From NCBI GenBank assembly GCA_018894105.1, contig CM032117.1, positions 40,658,501-40,722,500 of the forward strand: a stretch of 64,000 nucleotides of DNA. The letters are read 5' to 3'. A model generated the notes under the pieces. It saw nothing but the letters and a program-made list of their open reading frames with translations, did not search any database and was not told the origin of the DNA. This DNA is from Jacaranda mimosifolia (lineage: Eukaryota; Streptophyta; Magnoliopsida; Lamiales; Bignoniaceae). The translations under genes were made by a program, and so were the position numbers. Positions 44,501 through 59,500 of this stretch are shown piece by piece (position 1 is the stretch's first letter; the number at the start of each line of letters is the position of its first letter).

Positions 44501-47500
44501 ATATCTTATAAGGGTCCACCATGAAAGTTTACTTATAGGTATTTACAGTAAAGTTCATAGTCATACCAAATTAGAGTGATTCACGGGGTTCTTACCAGTT
44601 CAAAACTTATCTTGATAGGATGATTTTTATCTAATAGTTAAACCAAATTTCTGGAAAATATTGTTGGCAGGTTTTCTGTGGCTTATATTACATGCAAAAG
44701 CACTATAAATTTCATATTGATGTGGAGCATGATTCTGATAGAGCCGATAATTCCTTCAGCAGTGAACTACTATCTGCTGATATGATTTTTGAAAATGTGA
44801 TTGTTTATCAAGCACTTGCTTGCTACTTCCTTTTTCTTTGTGTATTCCTGTTCGGTTAGAGGAACTTGGAATGTGTCTCTTGACTCTTCTGTATTGTTAT
44901 TTTGCTTTAGTTTTGTTACCGATGATATAAGGCTCCATCCTTTTTCTGTGCAGATTACATATAGCCTTCTGTTCTCCCTTGTCATTGCTTTCATATCAGA
45001 TGCTTTGAGCACAGTACCTGACAAAGTGCCTGTCTTGTCTCATGATGCTTCTTTTAGGCGTGAATTTCACGATATTGTAAGATAGACTCTGTCCTCTTGT
45101 CTGATATTGTATCTCTATCTCTGCCATTATGAATCTTACTCAGTCAACTGCTTCTTTCAGCTGATGGTTGCTGGAAATGATCCTGTAGTTGAAGGCTTTG
45201 TTGATTGTGTAAGGCTTGCCTGGGTTGTACATTTGATTTTGGTACAAGATGGAAGTGATTCCAGGGAGATTTTAGCTAGCACTTTGTCCAATGATGCGAA
45301 AAGTATCTGCGCATGCTTGGAAGTTATTTTTGCTAATAATGTCTTCCAGTTTTGGCTGGACAAGATTCTCCACACTGCAGCATTTCAGGTTGGTGATTAA
45401 TCTTTCTGCCGCACAGATGGAGCAATAAGTGAAGCATTAATGAACTCTTTAAATCTCAATTTGATTCCAAGGGTAGTAAGACTTGCAAGCTCCTTTGTTT
45501 TATTTTTTTATCAGCCTTTTAACCAGAACACAAACTTCCTGATGTCTCCTAAACTACTGATATATTGAAGCCTCATCCTCTGCAATCTCTGTGGATGGAT
45601 ACTTTATATAAACCTGTCGTATATGTTGCTATCTCTTACTGCAGATCTTTTAATTGAATGATCAATATTTGTCCTTTTCTTTCTATTCACGTTGTTGGTT
45701 GATTTATGTGTGTTGAGTTCAAAATTTCCTTTCCGTCGTCTGAATTTGAATGTAACAAGATGCTCATTTCCAAGTTTAATTTACATCTTCTTTTTATGGT
45801 ATCAAAACAATATGTGGGTGTTTGGTTTTATAGGTAGGGGTTGGCAGTACCTCATAACCCCATGTTTTGTCTTTCAATCTAATGACAATTGGGATAGAGA
45901 CTTGGATTTGATTTCTGTTCGGTTGCTTGTTTTCTGCCTTTTGATTCCATATATGACATACTTAAGATTATCTGTGGTTCAAAACCTAACTAGTAGTAGT
46001 TTTGAGTTGTGTTGTCCTGAGAAGCTCTGGAATGGGCCCAACATTTGGAGACACCACCATTTCAATTGGTTTCTTACTTGGGGTAGTGGGGTTTGTGGGT
46101 TAGGGAGGCTGTGGTGTGATCTGTTAAGGTTATGGTCATAACTCGGTGCTTGAATGTGTGGACTGATATGGCACAGATGTCTCCAGAAACCATTTCATAG
46201 TTAAGAGTAGTTCTGTTTAGTTTCTTAGGTATATGTGAGGCCTAATTTGTTTTTTTTGTGTAGCATGTGCTGATTTTAATTGTTGTTCTGTAACTTGCTC
46301 TACTGGAGTGATTTTATTTTAAAGCAAGTTGATGGGTGAAGTTCCATTAAAACTGCAGAGATGAGTATTTATTTTTATCTATTTTCTTTTTCCTTTACTT
46401 TTTCTGCATTTGCTTCCCACCAACCCCCATCCAATAAAAACCTATGGGTGTATTCTTGCTTGGTATATTTGAAGGCTGAAAAATGGTGTCACGTACTAGA
46501 AATTCTTATATGGTATTTGAATTTGTTTTCCATAATCTCTTTTTTTACATCTAAGGAGCTCACCTCCTGTGTTCACTGGCTCTTGCTTATGCTAACTTTT
46601 TCGCAGACTTTTCACTGAAGCGAATAAATGATGTGTGACCTTTTGGTTCACCTTAATTAATTCATTAGTCATTGATTGTTTTCAATCTTTTATCCTAATG
46701 TGGCCTTCAACGCAACCCCACTCCAACAACCCCCCCCCCCCCCCCCCCACCCCAGCCCAGCCCAAAAAAAAGTGGGGAAAGAAAGAAAGAGAAAACCCCC
46801 CTTTTCCTCTTATTAAGTTGTTCCCCCTTGCTATGTATGTTGATATGCATTTTTTGCTTCACTGGCATCTGGTCGACCAGGAGTAGCTGCCAGATGGTTT
46901 TTCTATGTCCATCTCCTTGTTCTTGCCATCAATTTCAGTTGTATTTTTGTGCAGAATGACGATGAGGATATGATCTACATGTACAATGCTTATCTTCACA
47001 AGCAAATGACATGCTTTCTTTCTCATCCACTTGTCAGAGACAAGGTTGGTTACGTTTGCAGTCCTGCTTCATATATTTATTGAATATTGAGAACAGAGTT
47101 GGAAATTGTACTTAGGAAGTTTCATTTCCATTGTTGTACATGTTTTTAGTTTTATGTTGTTGTTTTCTCCATGTCTTTGGAACATGGAATTGATAAGTCA
47201 GAGGGTGGGGGTTATCTCAGACAAAGCCTGGTTGTTAAGTGAAGAATAACCTCGGTATCTTTGTATGGCTGACAAATTCCTTCAAGGTCCTATAAGAAAT
47301 TCTAATGGTGCTGCAGGGCATTAAGAGTCATATTGGATGAAATATTGGGTTACTTGGAAGTGTCATCTATGTTAATCAAGTAGGATTAACAGGCAAATAC
47401 TAAGCTGGGCTTTTGTTACGTCAAGAAGAGATGAAATAAGGAACAACTGGCTTGTGACTTACATAAAGTGTTGTCTTTTGAAGATCAATTGCTATTGAGA

Positions 47501-50500
47501 TGGTTTTGGCACATTCAATTTGATCAGGACATGTGTTTTCATTAGTATTATTGATAAACCTTGAGGGAGAGATTGGCCTGAAATTATCTATTAGGTAATC
47601 AGAAAGTATTTGGATCCTTTTAACATTAGAGATGCCCCATGATGAGCATGTGGAGAAGAGGTTTAATCACGTTGACCTCAAATTGGCATAAATAAGTCTT
47701 TATCAAATGGAAAGTTGGAGTTTTGCGTTGAGTTACAAATCAATTGAATAAAGGTCAATATCATTATATTAATCTTTATTTGGTTACATTTATAGATTCA
47801 GCGTATTCTATTTCATGGTAATTGTGCTGCATCACAGAAGATCATTCTTTATGTTAGATGCTACTAATTAGCATGTGGGGATCGTTATTGTACAATGATG
47901 TTGTCATGAGAAAGATTATTTATTACCTTCAAATGATTTGTCATGTCTACTCTGGCTTTTCCTAGATGCTTCTTAAAAAAGGATAAGCACATACTCACCC
48001 AACGTTTGGCATAATTACAGAAACACCAACTGTTGCAATAATTACATCTACCTCCATGCCAGTTATATATTCCTCATAGGTTCCCCAAGCAGGTCAACTT
48101 CTATGATGGAAAATGTTGATGTCATCACAAATAAGTTTTACAACCCTGATTTTGCACCTGGGCCTTTTGATTATCAATTGATCAATTCTTTTGGACCAAA
48201 AACTTCTTAATCTTGTGCACTTGCGGTGCATGTGAGGAGTCTGACTAATATTATGAAAAATTTCAAGGGGCCTGAATGTATGTAATCTTATTCACAGCTA
48301 ATATCCTTTCCTTTTTAGTTTTTTATATTCTTTTATCTCTTCCTATAGCAGAGGATTTAAGTGTCATGCTTTTTCCTTTTTCTCCTCTTCTCCCCATCTC
48401 AAACTGTGGCCTTCCCACCTTTATCTGAGCAGCTATGCTGACACCTATAATCCAAATCCTAGCTGATGCTGTTATCCCTGCTCCTATCCCAAACCCTAAT
48501 TGTGCCTCCCCACCACCAGCACTAGCTGCATAACCAACCTCTCCCTCTTCTCCTAGACACTGCCACCTCACTTGGCACTATCTTATCCCTACAGCCAAGG
48601 CAGATGCCAATCCCACAGCAATGAACAAACATATATACATGTACAATTTTACATATAGATATCTATATGTACATATATATATATGTGCAACTTATACGAT
48701 ATAGACAGACATATATTACTATATATACTAAGTGGTTATGCCTTATGAATAGTGCTTTCTTTTGGTCCCTTTTGTTTTCTCATGGTTTTTTTTGGTTGCT
48801 TTTGCTTGTGGGGCCCACACCTTATATGTATACAGGGAGGAGAGAGGGTTTACAATTAAAATTTTTATTTAAAAGCCATGTTTTTTACATAAACATCCCT
48901 TGAAGTGTGCTGCAATTCTAGAAGGCGTCTGGGGGAAGTTTGATCAGTCGACCTTTTCTGATACTTTGGCATTTATTGTACTTTTGTACGACTGATGGAG
49001 GTCATTTTGCTGAAATCATTAACATTTTTGGATGGCTGTCAATAATGTGGGTGTTAGCGTAATTATTGAAATAGTAGGGGGTATCTTTGTATTCCACCCA
49101 GCCTCAGGGTTGTCTATGTACTGATCCTTTATGGAAAGGATTGGGTCTTAATATGTTATATAGGATCAAATATTCACCTCTCAGAACAACTCCTAGACTA
49201 AGTATGGTTGAGATAGGAACATTCATCTTGGCCTTTGGTTAAATCAAAATTGGTACAGTTTATGACAATATTTAATAGTCAGTTAAATGGGATGTTTTGC
49301 GTGTCCCCAGTGAAGGTGTAGGATACAGAAGCTCAAAAAATCATGAGACTTGTATTGAAGGCAAAGGGAGCGGAAGTGGTCAACCCAAAAAGAACTAGGT
49401 AATTCAGAAGAATTGAAACTTTGTGGCTAACTTTTCAATGGTCCTTGACTTGAGATGGAAAAGAGGATCGGTGTAGCAGACTGATGCTATTTTGGGATGA
49501 GGCTGGGGTGATGCTTTGTTGAGTTGAATTTTAGGCAAGATTAATGTACAAGTTGTTTCTTCACATAATATGATTTCAGTGTAGCTGGTACATTGTTATA
49601 ACTTAAGTGTGCTTCATTAGAATGTTAAGCATACATCTTATATACTTTTCTTCTTAAGTTGGTCATTACTCTTCTGAGGATAGTGTTGACTATTGCGGCT
49701 TTGATTCAAAAATGATTTGACAGGTAAAAGAAACAAAAGAGAAGGCTATGGCTATGCTCAGTCCATATCGTGCTGCTGCCACACAGAGTCAGATGATTGA
49801 AGGCAGTGGCCATACTCAAGAAACCTATAAAATTTGGCAGCAACCTTTTGTCTCCCTTTTGGAGTTTGTGAGTGAAATTTATCAGGTCAGCGTGCTACTT
49901 CCTCTCTAAATGGAACATTTCAATTAGATAGGGCATTATTTATGGTCCATCATGTGGGTAGGTTTCTAATAATGAAAACTATTTGCAACCAGTCATTCAC
50001 TAGCAGATACAGAACTTTCTATGAAGCATAAAGTGGGTGAAGGTCAAATATGAAAAAGTTGTGTGTGAAGTCACAAATTACTTACCCAAGTGTCATTTTT
50101 TTTGATGCATATCTCTTGATGTACTGAACTATTGTATCATTTCAGTTTTGTTCATGATATTGCCTGATGTATGTGCTCCCTAAAGTGTCATTGCCATGAT
50201 GATTGCACAATACCAGGTCTGTTAACCATTTATGTCGGGTGATGTGGAAACTGTATGCTGATGCATCACCACTCTGTGGTATTGCAATGAAATGTTCATC
50301 TCTGAATTATGATCTATTTTTGTTGTTAGTTTGATTAGAACTTAGTCAATAGTCTTCCTGTTGGGATTGATTAGATATCAGTTGATAGTTTCTTCCTGCC
50401 ATGATCATAAAAATTAAGTCTATCCAGTATGTTCAAATCGCTCCAAAAAGAAATCAAATGATGTCTAACTCCAACTATTGGAATCATGATGTGTTTGCAT

Positions 50501-53500
50501 GATGAATTTGATATCTTCTTATTTTGAGGGTAAACTACAGGTACTCCCATTCAGGTTTGGCCTAAATACGAACAACCCCCTCTTGTTGGGGAAAATACAT
50601 CAATACCCACTAACATTTTGCTCCATTAACAAACCTAACAAAATCGACAAATGACATTTACCCTACACAGTTTGTGCTTAAAAAATTAAAAAAAATAAAA
50701 GAAACAATTTACTAAGTTAATATAACTTTTTACATCTAACCATTCAGGAGGTCTATGTAATATTTTAATATTATTTGGGGCATTTATGTACTATAATTTA
50801 AATTTTTTACCCTTGTTTTAAATGAATGTACATGTTATGTATTGATAACAAGTAGGGAGGTCTATATAATTTTTATATCATAAAATGCACATTGTTGCTA
50901 TGTATGAACTGTATGAATTTTGGTACACATCAACTTGATCTTGGTTTTTTTCGTAAAGTTAAACCTTTTTTTCATTCTCTGTACTGCATAGCTTTTATTT
51001 TACTCCCCTCACCCCATCTCCCCCTTCACATCAAATCCTGACTCAGCATGAGTATTCTTTTGCAAGGTGGCAGAATATGTAACCTGTCATCATCTGTGGC
51101 TTTGTCTCAGCAAATTTTCACTTATGTAGACCACTTCTGTCACAATTTGCTGTAGGTGCTTGTTGCTATTTGGTTAACCTACCCAACTGAACATGAAATC
51201 TGAATTTTGTTATGAACCAAACTGAAAAAAATTGGCCAACATAGTTGATTTAGTTTTTAGTATGGATTTTGATAAACTTTAGGTTTTGATTTGCTTTTGT
51301 TTTTTTAGGATCAGCTAATAATTCTTTGAAGAAAATTAATATTTTTAAATATTTTTATTAGCTAATTGTTTATCTAACTTATTTTGTTGACAATTGCTCC
51401 TATATATTACTCTGACAAAAAATATGATTTTTGATCTATCACCAGCTTACACATAGTTCCTACTATATCATTTGTTAAGATGTGATTCCATTTGTTATAC
51501 TTAATCATCATTCTTAAGTTTTAACCCATTAGTATTACTATATGAAGTCCTCTATAATTAAGCCATGTAAATGTTGTGATCAAAGGTTGGAATAAGGAAT
51601 TCTACATATAGCGAAATTACAATAGTTATAAGTGGTCACATTTATTAAAGTTTAAAATTTTGTTATGATGAGGCACCTCATTGTTTCGGTGAATTACAAT
51701 TACCTCCTTAAGCCTCGGGGATAAACTTAACCCAAGAGGGTATTATTGTCTGTGAAAATTGGTCAAAATATTAGTCAAAAAGTTACTGTGCATGAAAGAG
51801 AATTTTCAGAAAATTGCTTGACTTTTCAGCTGAAGTTTGTTGAAAATCTTAATGTTGAGTAATGAAAGGGTGTAAATGTTGGATGGAGCAAAACATTGGA
51901 GTGTGGATGTAATTTTCTTGACAATGAGGGAGTATTTCTAATTAGGCAAAACCTCGGGGGTTGTATATGTAACGTGCCCTTGTTTTTATTTCACCAAGGT
52001 AAATTGGTTACTTTTCTTTCTCTATGCTGCTCTCATTACCAGTCATATTGTGAAAGTTAAACTGGTAAAACCACTGAAATTAAGACCTGCTTTGCTTAGC
52101 ACTAACATTTTTATTACTAAACCCATCTCCAGCTTGAATTAAGGGGTTTTAAGCTATTCTAATGATATATGATTTTGTTAGACTTTCCATTTGTCTAGAT
52201 GAGAAAAGGGACAAAATGCTAGACAAGTAGATAGTTATAAATTTGTTGGATATGACTGGATTGCTTCTAAGCTTTTAGATATTTCCTTGTCATGTATAAT
52301 CTTATTTTTTGTGGTTTGGTTACAAATTTTGGGCTTTTGCACCTGAGGATAAGTGTTTTTTGAGGCTCTCAAGTGTCTCTAATATCCTATATTTCTCTTC
52401 TCAATTTACAATTAAGTGTTAATATGTCGTTTGCTATGTTTGATATTGGAATTTTTTGGGAGAACAATATAACATTTAAATATTCTTGACTTCATGTCAA
52501 TATAACAACTATATGTTTGCTAAGCAAAATGGATACAATTACTCTCAAGCATTGTAGTATCTTTCGCATTGTGCTGTTGTTTTAGTTCGTGATACCCTTT
52601 ATCCTAACTGTCGTACTTTCTCCAGAAGGAACCTGAGCTACTGTCTGGTAATGATGTTATTTGGACATTCGTGAAGTTTGCTGGAGAGGATCACACTAAT
52701 TCTCAAACACTTGTGGCATTCTTGAAAATGCTGAGTACCTTGGTATGTGAAGTTAACCACCTCCATTTATGGCTGAAAAGCATGAAAAATATTAATCCAA
52801 TTCAATTTCATTTGTTTATTTGTTTGGTGTTTCTTCCTTCAATTAGGCTTGTAATCCGGAGGGAGCTTCAAAAGTTTTTGAGCTGCTTCAGGGTAAAACA
52901 TTCCGCTCTGTTGGGTGGAGTACCTTATTTGACTGTTTATCCATTTATGAAGATAAGTTCAAACAGTCTCTTCAGAGTCCTGGCACAGTATTACCAGAGT
53001 TTGAGGAAGGAGATGCAAAAGCACTAGTTGCGTATTTGAATGTTCTAAAACAGGTATAAATTCTAAAATACATGGTTCACTTATTATGTACCTCTTCGGT
53101 TACTGGAGGACAGAAATCCAACATACTGCTCTTTGGTTGGACGTTACGTTTTTCCTATGTTTTTCTAAATGATACATTCTTAAAGTAGATTAAATGACTG
53201 TATATGCTTAAAGCCATGGCACGTGTTGCTGTGTTCAAATAGACATATCTTGTTGCACTTTTGTGCTGTGTATAATGCATGAATTATTGCTAAATTTTTG
53301 CTGTCCCTTTAGTTTGCAGTTGTTGCAAGACCCCATGAGCCACATAATTACATGTAGTAATGCTGTTTGTCGGATTAGGTCTGATTGGGTTGATGTGATT
53401 ATTTGAAAGTTAACATCTGATTGACTAATTAACTCAAGATGTGTTAATTAATTGGCATGACTGTAGTGTAGCATCCTTGCTTATCCGCATCAATGGCCAT

Positions 53501-56500
53501 CTTGAACAATTATCTGTTTCTTTTATTGGAGCATCTACCTAACAGGCCACCACCCTGTTGAGCTAATCCCAACCTTCATTGGCCACATATATTTTACAGG
53601 AGCACAATTTAGAACCTTTTCCACTGGCTCTAGTTCAAACCATCTCCAAATGGGCTTGCAGGATACTTGCCCGTTTGGAGTATATTCTTGTGCGAACCAA
53701 CTTTTTGTGACATTATTCCAATATGTGAGCTCAAAGACTGATATGTTCAAAGTTTTTCTAATGATAGTTCTTGGCTCTAGAGGCAGCTTTGGCACAACCA
53801 TAAAGGTTGCTCAGGAGAGTCATTTAAGGCTGCTCGGGTTTTGTCCTTAGCAGACCATGTAATGGTGGGAGCCTTGTTTACTTGGTATTGTCCAAATTCT
53901 CTTTGTTAGAAATAGCTTTCTTTTGATGTTTCCCTTGTTTTTCTCGGTCTCTTCTCATCAGTTGATATTGGTGAGAAACTTTTCGTAGATTGAATTAGGT
54001 TCACTCACTATCTGCCATCCAGAATGACTGACTTAACTGGACCATGGCTTGTGCATATGTTAAAGAGAACTTATTGATTGTCCAGCTAATAACTTTTCAT
54101 TTTGATCTTCATATTGAAGATGATGCAGGACAGTCCTTTAATTTGGAAGCTAAAGGTTGTATAGCAAATAATATAATGTTTGGAAAGACTATTAAGTAAA
54201 AAGAAAATAAGAGGGCAAAAAGTTTGGGCTAAGTGATGTAACTTTGGAATGAAGTTGAAATAAGAACTCAGAATGCCTACATAGCTTCACTAAAATCTCC
54301 ACTAGGATAAAGTCAGTGAGTCTCAAGATTGACTTTCAAGGGTGTCTCAACATTGACTTTTGAGAAGTGAATTCTTCTGTTAATGATCTGAGTTGGTAGA
54401 AGTTACAATTTATTGATATTCTTATTGACGCCTAATTCTATGTGAAAAATATCTCAGAACACTAGTAGTAAGGAAATCCTTCGTCAAATTGAATTCTGCT
54501 CTCCTGACAACAGAAGAACTTTAAATGGAAATCTTTAACAGAGAGGAAAGGATAATAATGAAAGTCGCAAATTTCTAGCAAATCAAAATAGTCCAAAGAA
54601 GGTAAAATTACCAATGGCCCGAGACTTGCTAACTGTGGCAGCATGATCTTTGATCCATGTATTATCAGATCATTTTCCTCCTCTTCATTTTCAAGCATAA
54701 ATTTCTAAACCCTGAGATCCATCAGAAGATCTTTAAAATACATTATCGGAACTTCATCGAAAAACTTTCCTCGGTCCTCCTCCTTATTAGAAAGACTTTC
54801 ATGACACTGAAAAAGCTGTCTGAAAATCAAGGATTTGGCTAGCTAAAAGCATTTCTAACTGTTTCTTCCTACAGATGCAATAATTAAATCTTATTTTTTA
54901 AAATCACGAATCCTAGCAACTCTACCTCTTTCAGTGCAGCTGGATGAGACATCAGTCTTTTCATTTTTGATATTTCCTGGATTAAATTTTCATACTAAAC
55001 CTTTCAGCAGAACTAATTCTTTTAGGTAATTTCAATGTCTTGTAGTAATTTAAATCCTGTCAGGGTATGAGGCTGAACTCACTTTTTTGCCATCCATGAA
55101 GAATACAATCGCAGGTGAATTAACAATTTCTACCTGTTATTGTTGAGATCCCTTTGTGTTTAATGTGCACTGAGTTTGTCTTTTCATTCCTCTTCTTACT
55201 CCACGGAAGTTTCACGCTGCCAGAGGGTGGTGGCAGCAGTGTGCTTTTCAGAGAGTCTCAACCATCAGGGCATCCTCTTTAACCATAAAAAGGGTGAATA
55301 CTGTCAGTGGTTTTGGCCTGTATTTCACTGAATACTTCGTCCAAGGTATCTGTGTAGGCATAAAAAGATATAGCCAAAATACTTTTGAAATAAGTTTCAT
55401 GGTTTTCCTCTGTAGTTTTCCTAGAACAGGGCGAATTGAACCTTTGTCCCCTTTTCTTTTTTAAGAATACAATGGTTTGTAGCTTCTATTTTTGGGGACA
55501 ATTGGCTTTGCTAAACCATAATTGAGTTTTAAAGATCCTTTCTGACTCAGGTTGCTAGTGTGTTCAGACCTGTTAGGAGGTAAGGCAAATAAATGATGGA
55601 GATCGCCAAAGTGCTAAATTGATATTATCGTGATTATCAAATGAGAATTTGGTTTAGCAATGCTGCATTATTTCACTTAGCTTGCTGGTGTTGGCATGTG
55701 GATGGGGTATCATAAGCTATTGGAGAGTGAGACATGATAAGTACACTAACTGAAGTAGGTGCTGATGATTTTGCCAAATTTAAGAAGTCAATGCAGAAAC
55801 AGATGTGGCTTAATAGCTTTTCCACTTGTCAAAAACTTGTTCTTGCAATTAAGCTTTTTAGTTATTTGGTATAGGTTCTCATCTTTTATTGATATGAATT
55901 AGACCATTGAACTCGTTTGCGGATATCTTGTATGACTTTTTCATTCTTAGCAAATATTTTCCTTATATAATCTTAAAAGGAGATACTAACCAGCCTGCAG
56001 TTATATCATTTTATTTTTTTCAGAACACTAAAAAGCTATACTAAATTGGTTCCAAGTAAAAGTATGTCTGATTTATACCTTTACACGCTAAATTGCGCTG
56101 CTGTTTTTTTTTTCTGCTTATTATTGCTTATCAAGTCTTTAACCTGACATGTGTGTAATTTCTTGCACTTTTCTGTTTCTGCATGGTGTTGGTTTGTTGA
56201 GTTTTCTCTGCTGTCATCAATATATTCCCCACAATTTTTTGCTTACTTTTCTCTTACTACATGTATTAGTTATTAGTATGATTATATTGTAATGATTTTT
56301 TTTGTTTACTTTGCTTCTTCTTTATTTGCCCTTTTCTGAATTTAACATTGCATTTTCATGTATTAAATCTTGTAAACTTTACTGGGGAATATTTTTCTAT
56401 GAGAAGCAATGATCTAGTAACTGCTGATATCTTTTTATCTCAGCATAATGGGATTTAGTTCTTCACCTATTCTTTTTGAAAAGCTTTTTGGCTTAGATCT

Positions 56501-59500
56501 AACACACAATTTTGTTAAGTTTTTGGCGTTCATATAATCATTTCTTTTTTAAATTATTTCAGTTGAATTCCATAATTTTTTTTGACTAATGGTATTTTTT
56601 TTGGGAATTCCATTTAAAATTTATTGGTTAAAGCAGTTATTTGTTCAGATCAGTATGCTAATATTCATGAAGATGGTTTTAAGTATTGATGCTCTAACAC
56701 ATATTCTATATTAGAAAGTTGTGCATATTTGAGCCATGAATCCTGACTAGTTTCTGTTTCCAGGCTGGTTAATGTTACATGAAGTTTCGTATGTGTTGTA
56801 AGTCTTATTGTTCTTTAGAATTTTATAATCTGTAGTAGATCAGGGTTCCTTTAGATTGAACTTTCTTCTTCTGTCGGTTTGTAGAATTGTGTGTTTTAGC
56901 ATTTAACTCATCATCTTGCTAAGGCTTCCCATGCTTGTCATGCCTATATGTTTATTCGTTCTTATAGTTTCATACTGTTGTCGAAAACCATTAAAAAAGC
57001 ATCACAAACTTTTCTAAAGTGGTGTTTGTATATAAAACTGAATGTGTAGCTGCTTAGTCCCTTTTTTTCCTTTTCTGTGATATAGGTTGTGGAAAATGGG
57101 AGTGCCATTGAAAGGAAGAACTGGTTTCCTGATATTGAGCCATTGTTCAAGCTCCTTAGTTACGAGAATGTGCCTCCTTATCTCAAGGTTGATCTCACTG
57201 ATTCTGCTGCTTTTACATATGTTTCTCATTTTAATTTTGTTCCATTTTTAATGACATTAAAAATGGTCTCCACTGGTTTCTATGCTGACTCTCTTTTGCA
57301 TCTATGTTTTATAGGGTGCACTACGTGATGCCATTGCTACATTTGTCCATGTATCTCCTATTATGAAAGATACAATTTGGAGGTACTTAGAGCAGTATGA
57401 CCTACCAGTAGTTGTCGGCCCTAATGTTGGGAACAGTGGACATGCAATGGACACACAGGTAGGTTACTTGGCATCGATGCTAGTAATATTTGATGTGATT
57501 GACCAGGAGCTCAGTATAGCTGTCCTCTCTCTTAATAATCTAATTCAGCAGTAATCTTCCCCATTTATTTCCCTTAGAGCATCTTGCTTTGGTATCTAAA
57601 ATTTTGTTTCTCCAGTTGAAGCCAGACTCGAATGAAACTTAAATTCGACTGAAAGAAAGACAAATTGGTGCTACCACTTAAGTTTTTCTGCAGTCAATTT
57701 TGTTGAATGAATTTGCTTGTAAAAAGCAGGTAGTTTTAGATGTGGGAGAGTACTTGGTTTCTGTCTTTCTATTTTTTGAAGAGAATATAAATGGTTGGAA
57801 ATATTTATTTTTTGAATTTTAAAAGCACTAGGATTTTAAAATCTTTTGATTTTGATGTCTTAGAATTTTATGGTTTGGTATTGCAGGTTTATGATATGAG
57901 ATTTGAGTTGAATGAAATTGAAGCACGGAGCGAGCAATATCCTTCGACTATATCATTTATCAATCTATTAAATGCTCTTATTGCTGAGGAAAGGGATGTC
58001 AGCGACAGAGGACGTAGGTATTGACTATTAAATATCCATCATGCTATCTTGTTTTATTGTGAAAATTTTCCTCTGACAACTTGGGTTGTTTGTCAGATTC
58101 ATTGGCATCTTCAGATTTATATATGATCATGTATTTGGTCCATTCCAGAGAGCCTATGCAGATCCTTGTGAAAAATGGCAACTAGTTGTAGCTTGTCTTA
58201 AGCATTTTCAAATGTAAGTTGTATTGCTAATTCCTGGCTTAAACAGTCTTTCTTGATATTATTTCGAGATTTTGTTCATACTGAAGATTTATATAACTTT
58301 GTAATTTTAACATCTCTGTGCAATCATTATCATGTGTAGGATGTTGAACATGTATGATGTTGGGGAAGAAGATAGTGATTCTGTTACTGATCAATCTAAA
58401 ATTTCAATGATTGGACAGTCTTCTCTGATTAATATGCAGCTTCCTGTTGTAGAAATTATGAAGGTATCGACTTTGATTTCTTGTTTGTAGATCGTTTTAC
58501 TACTGTTGTTTCTTAGCTGCAATTTCCATATTATGTTGGTTAAATCCCTTTTGTGATTACTCTGTGTTACTTTTTTTTATGATAAATCTTGAATTGTCAC
58601 TTTTTTTCCTAAGAGTTACATTTCTCATGTTTCTAGCTCTATGTGAAAGGGAGCGGATGAGAACTGTTTGTCTTCTGTTCTTCCTAGATCTGTTACTTCA
58701 TATCCTATGTTGTGTTGCAATAGTTTGCGAGGTCATGCTTCCTCTGAAACATCTTGTTTTGTAGTTGGCATTAAATTTGACATATATAGCTACATCATTC
58801 TCTCCCACTTGAGATGCCTGTCTCATTGTTGAAAATTGATAGTTTAAATCTTGGTTATTAGGGATCATGCATCCAAGTCACTATTATTTGAATATCCTCC
58901 ATATTAATTAGTATCTTGTAGGACTTCCAATGAGTCCTAGGCAGCTCAAAGCTTGCAAGCTCAACGTGGTAATTGCAGACCTTCTAAGGTTTAAACCAGG
59001 TGTAACTTTTAGTAGTGAATTTGAATTTGAGTGAAGCATGATCATGGTAGCCTTTAGCTCTAACAGGCGTTGGGTATCACATAAGTTAAGTGTCATATAT
59101 TAAAATTGTAAACCTCAAGTCACTACCCTTGTACTTGAATCACATGGCTGCTAATCAAATTTTATGTTCCTCAAACCAAAATTTGTAGTTATATTCTTGA
59201 TAGTGATGGGCATGGAGTTTATTGCTTAATGATGAAAGGAAAAAGGCATGAGCATGACCTGTCTCAGGTTTGCTTCAAGGCTTGTTGTATTTTCTAAAGT
59301 AAGCCCAAGATCCAAGGAAGAACTTTTGCATTAAGCCAAACCTTAGGAGAAGAATTGCTGGTTTTAGTTTTAGCTAATTGTGAGTGTATTAAAGCTCTAG
59401 GTGGTTGGTTTGGTTGACTTCCTAGTTGCGTAACAACAAAAGATGAAAAGAACTCTTTTAGAACAGCTTGTTACACAACGATTGGCAAAATACTTTCAAG

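Noticed and set aside
44641..44770. A possible extra NUP205 exon before exon 8
   Set aside because: Exon 7 joins exon 8 in phase with the expected protein continuity, and the extra stretch breaks the frame.
45692..46141. 149-codon open frame in NUP205 intron 9
   Set aside because: It begins in intron sequence, has no splice continuity with NUP205, and its composition fits T-rich intron DNA.
46635..46886. Poly-Pro open frame
   Set aside because: It is created by the C homopolymer at 46730-46748.
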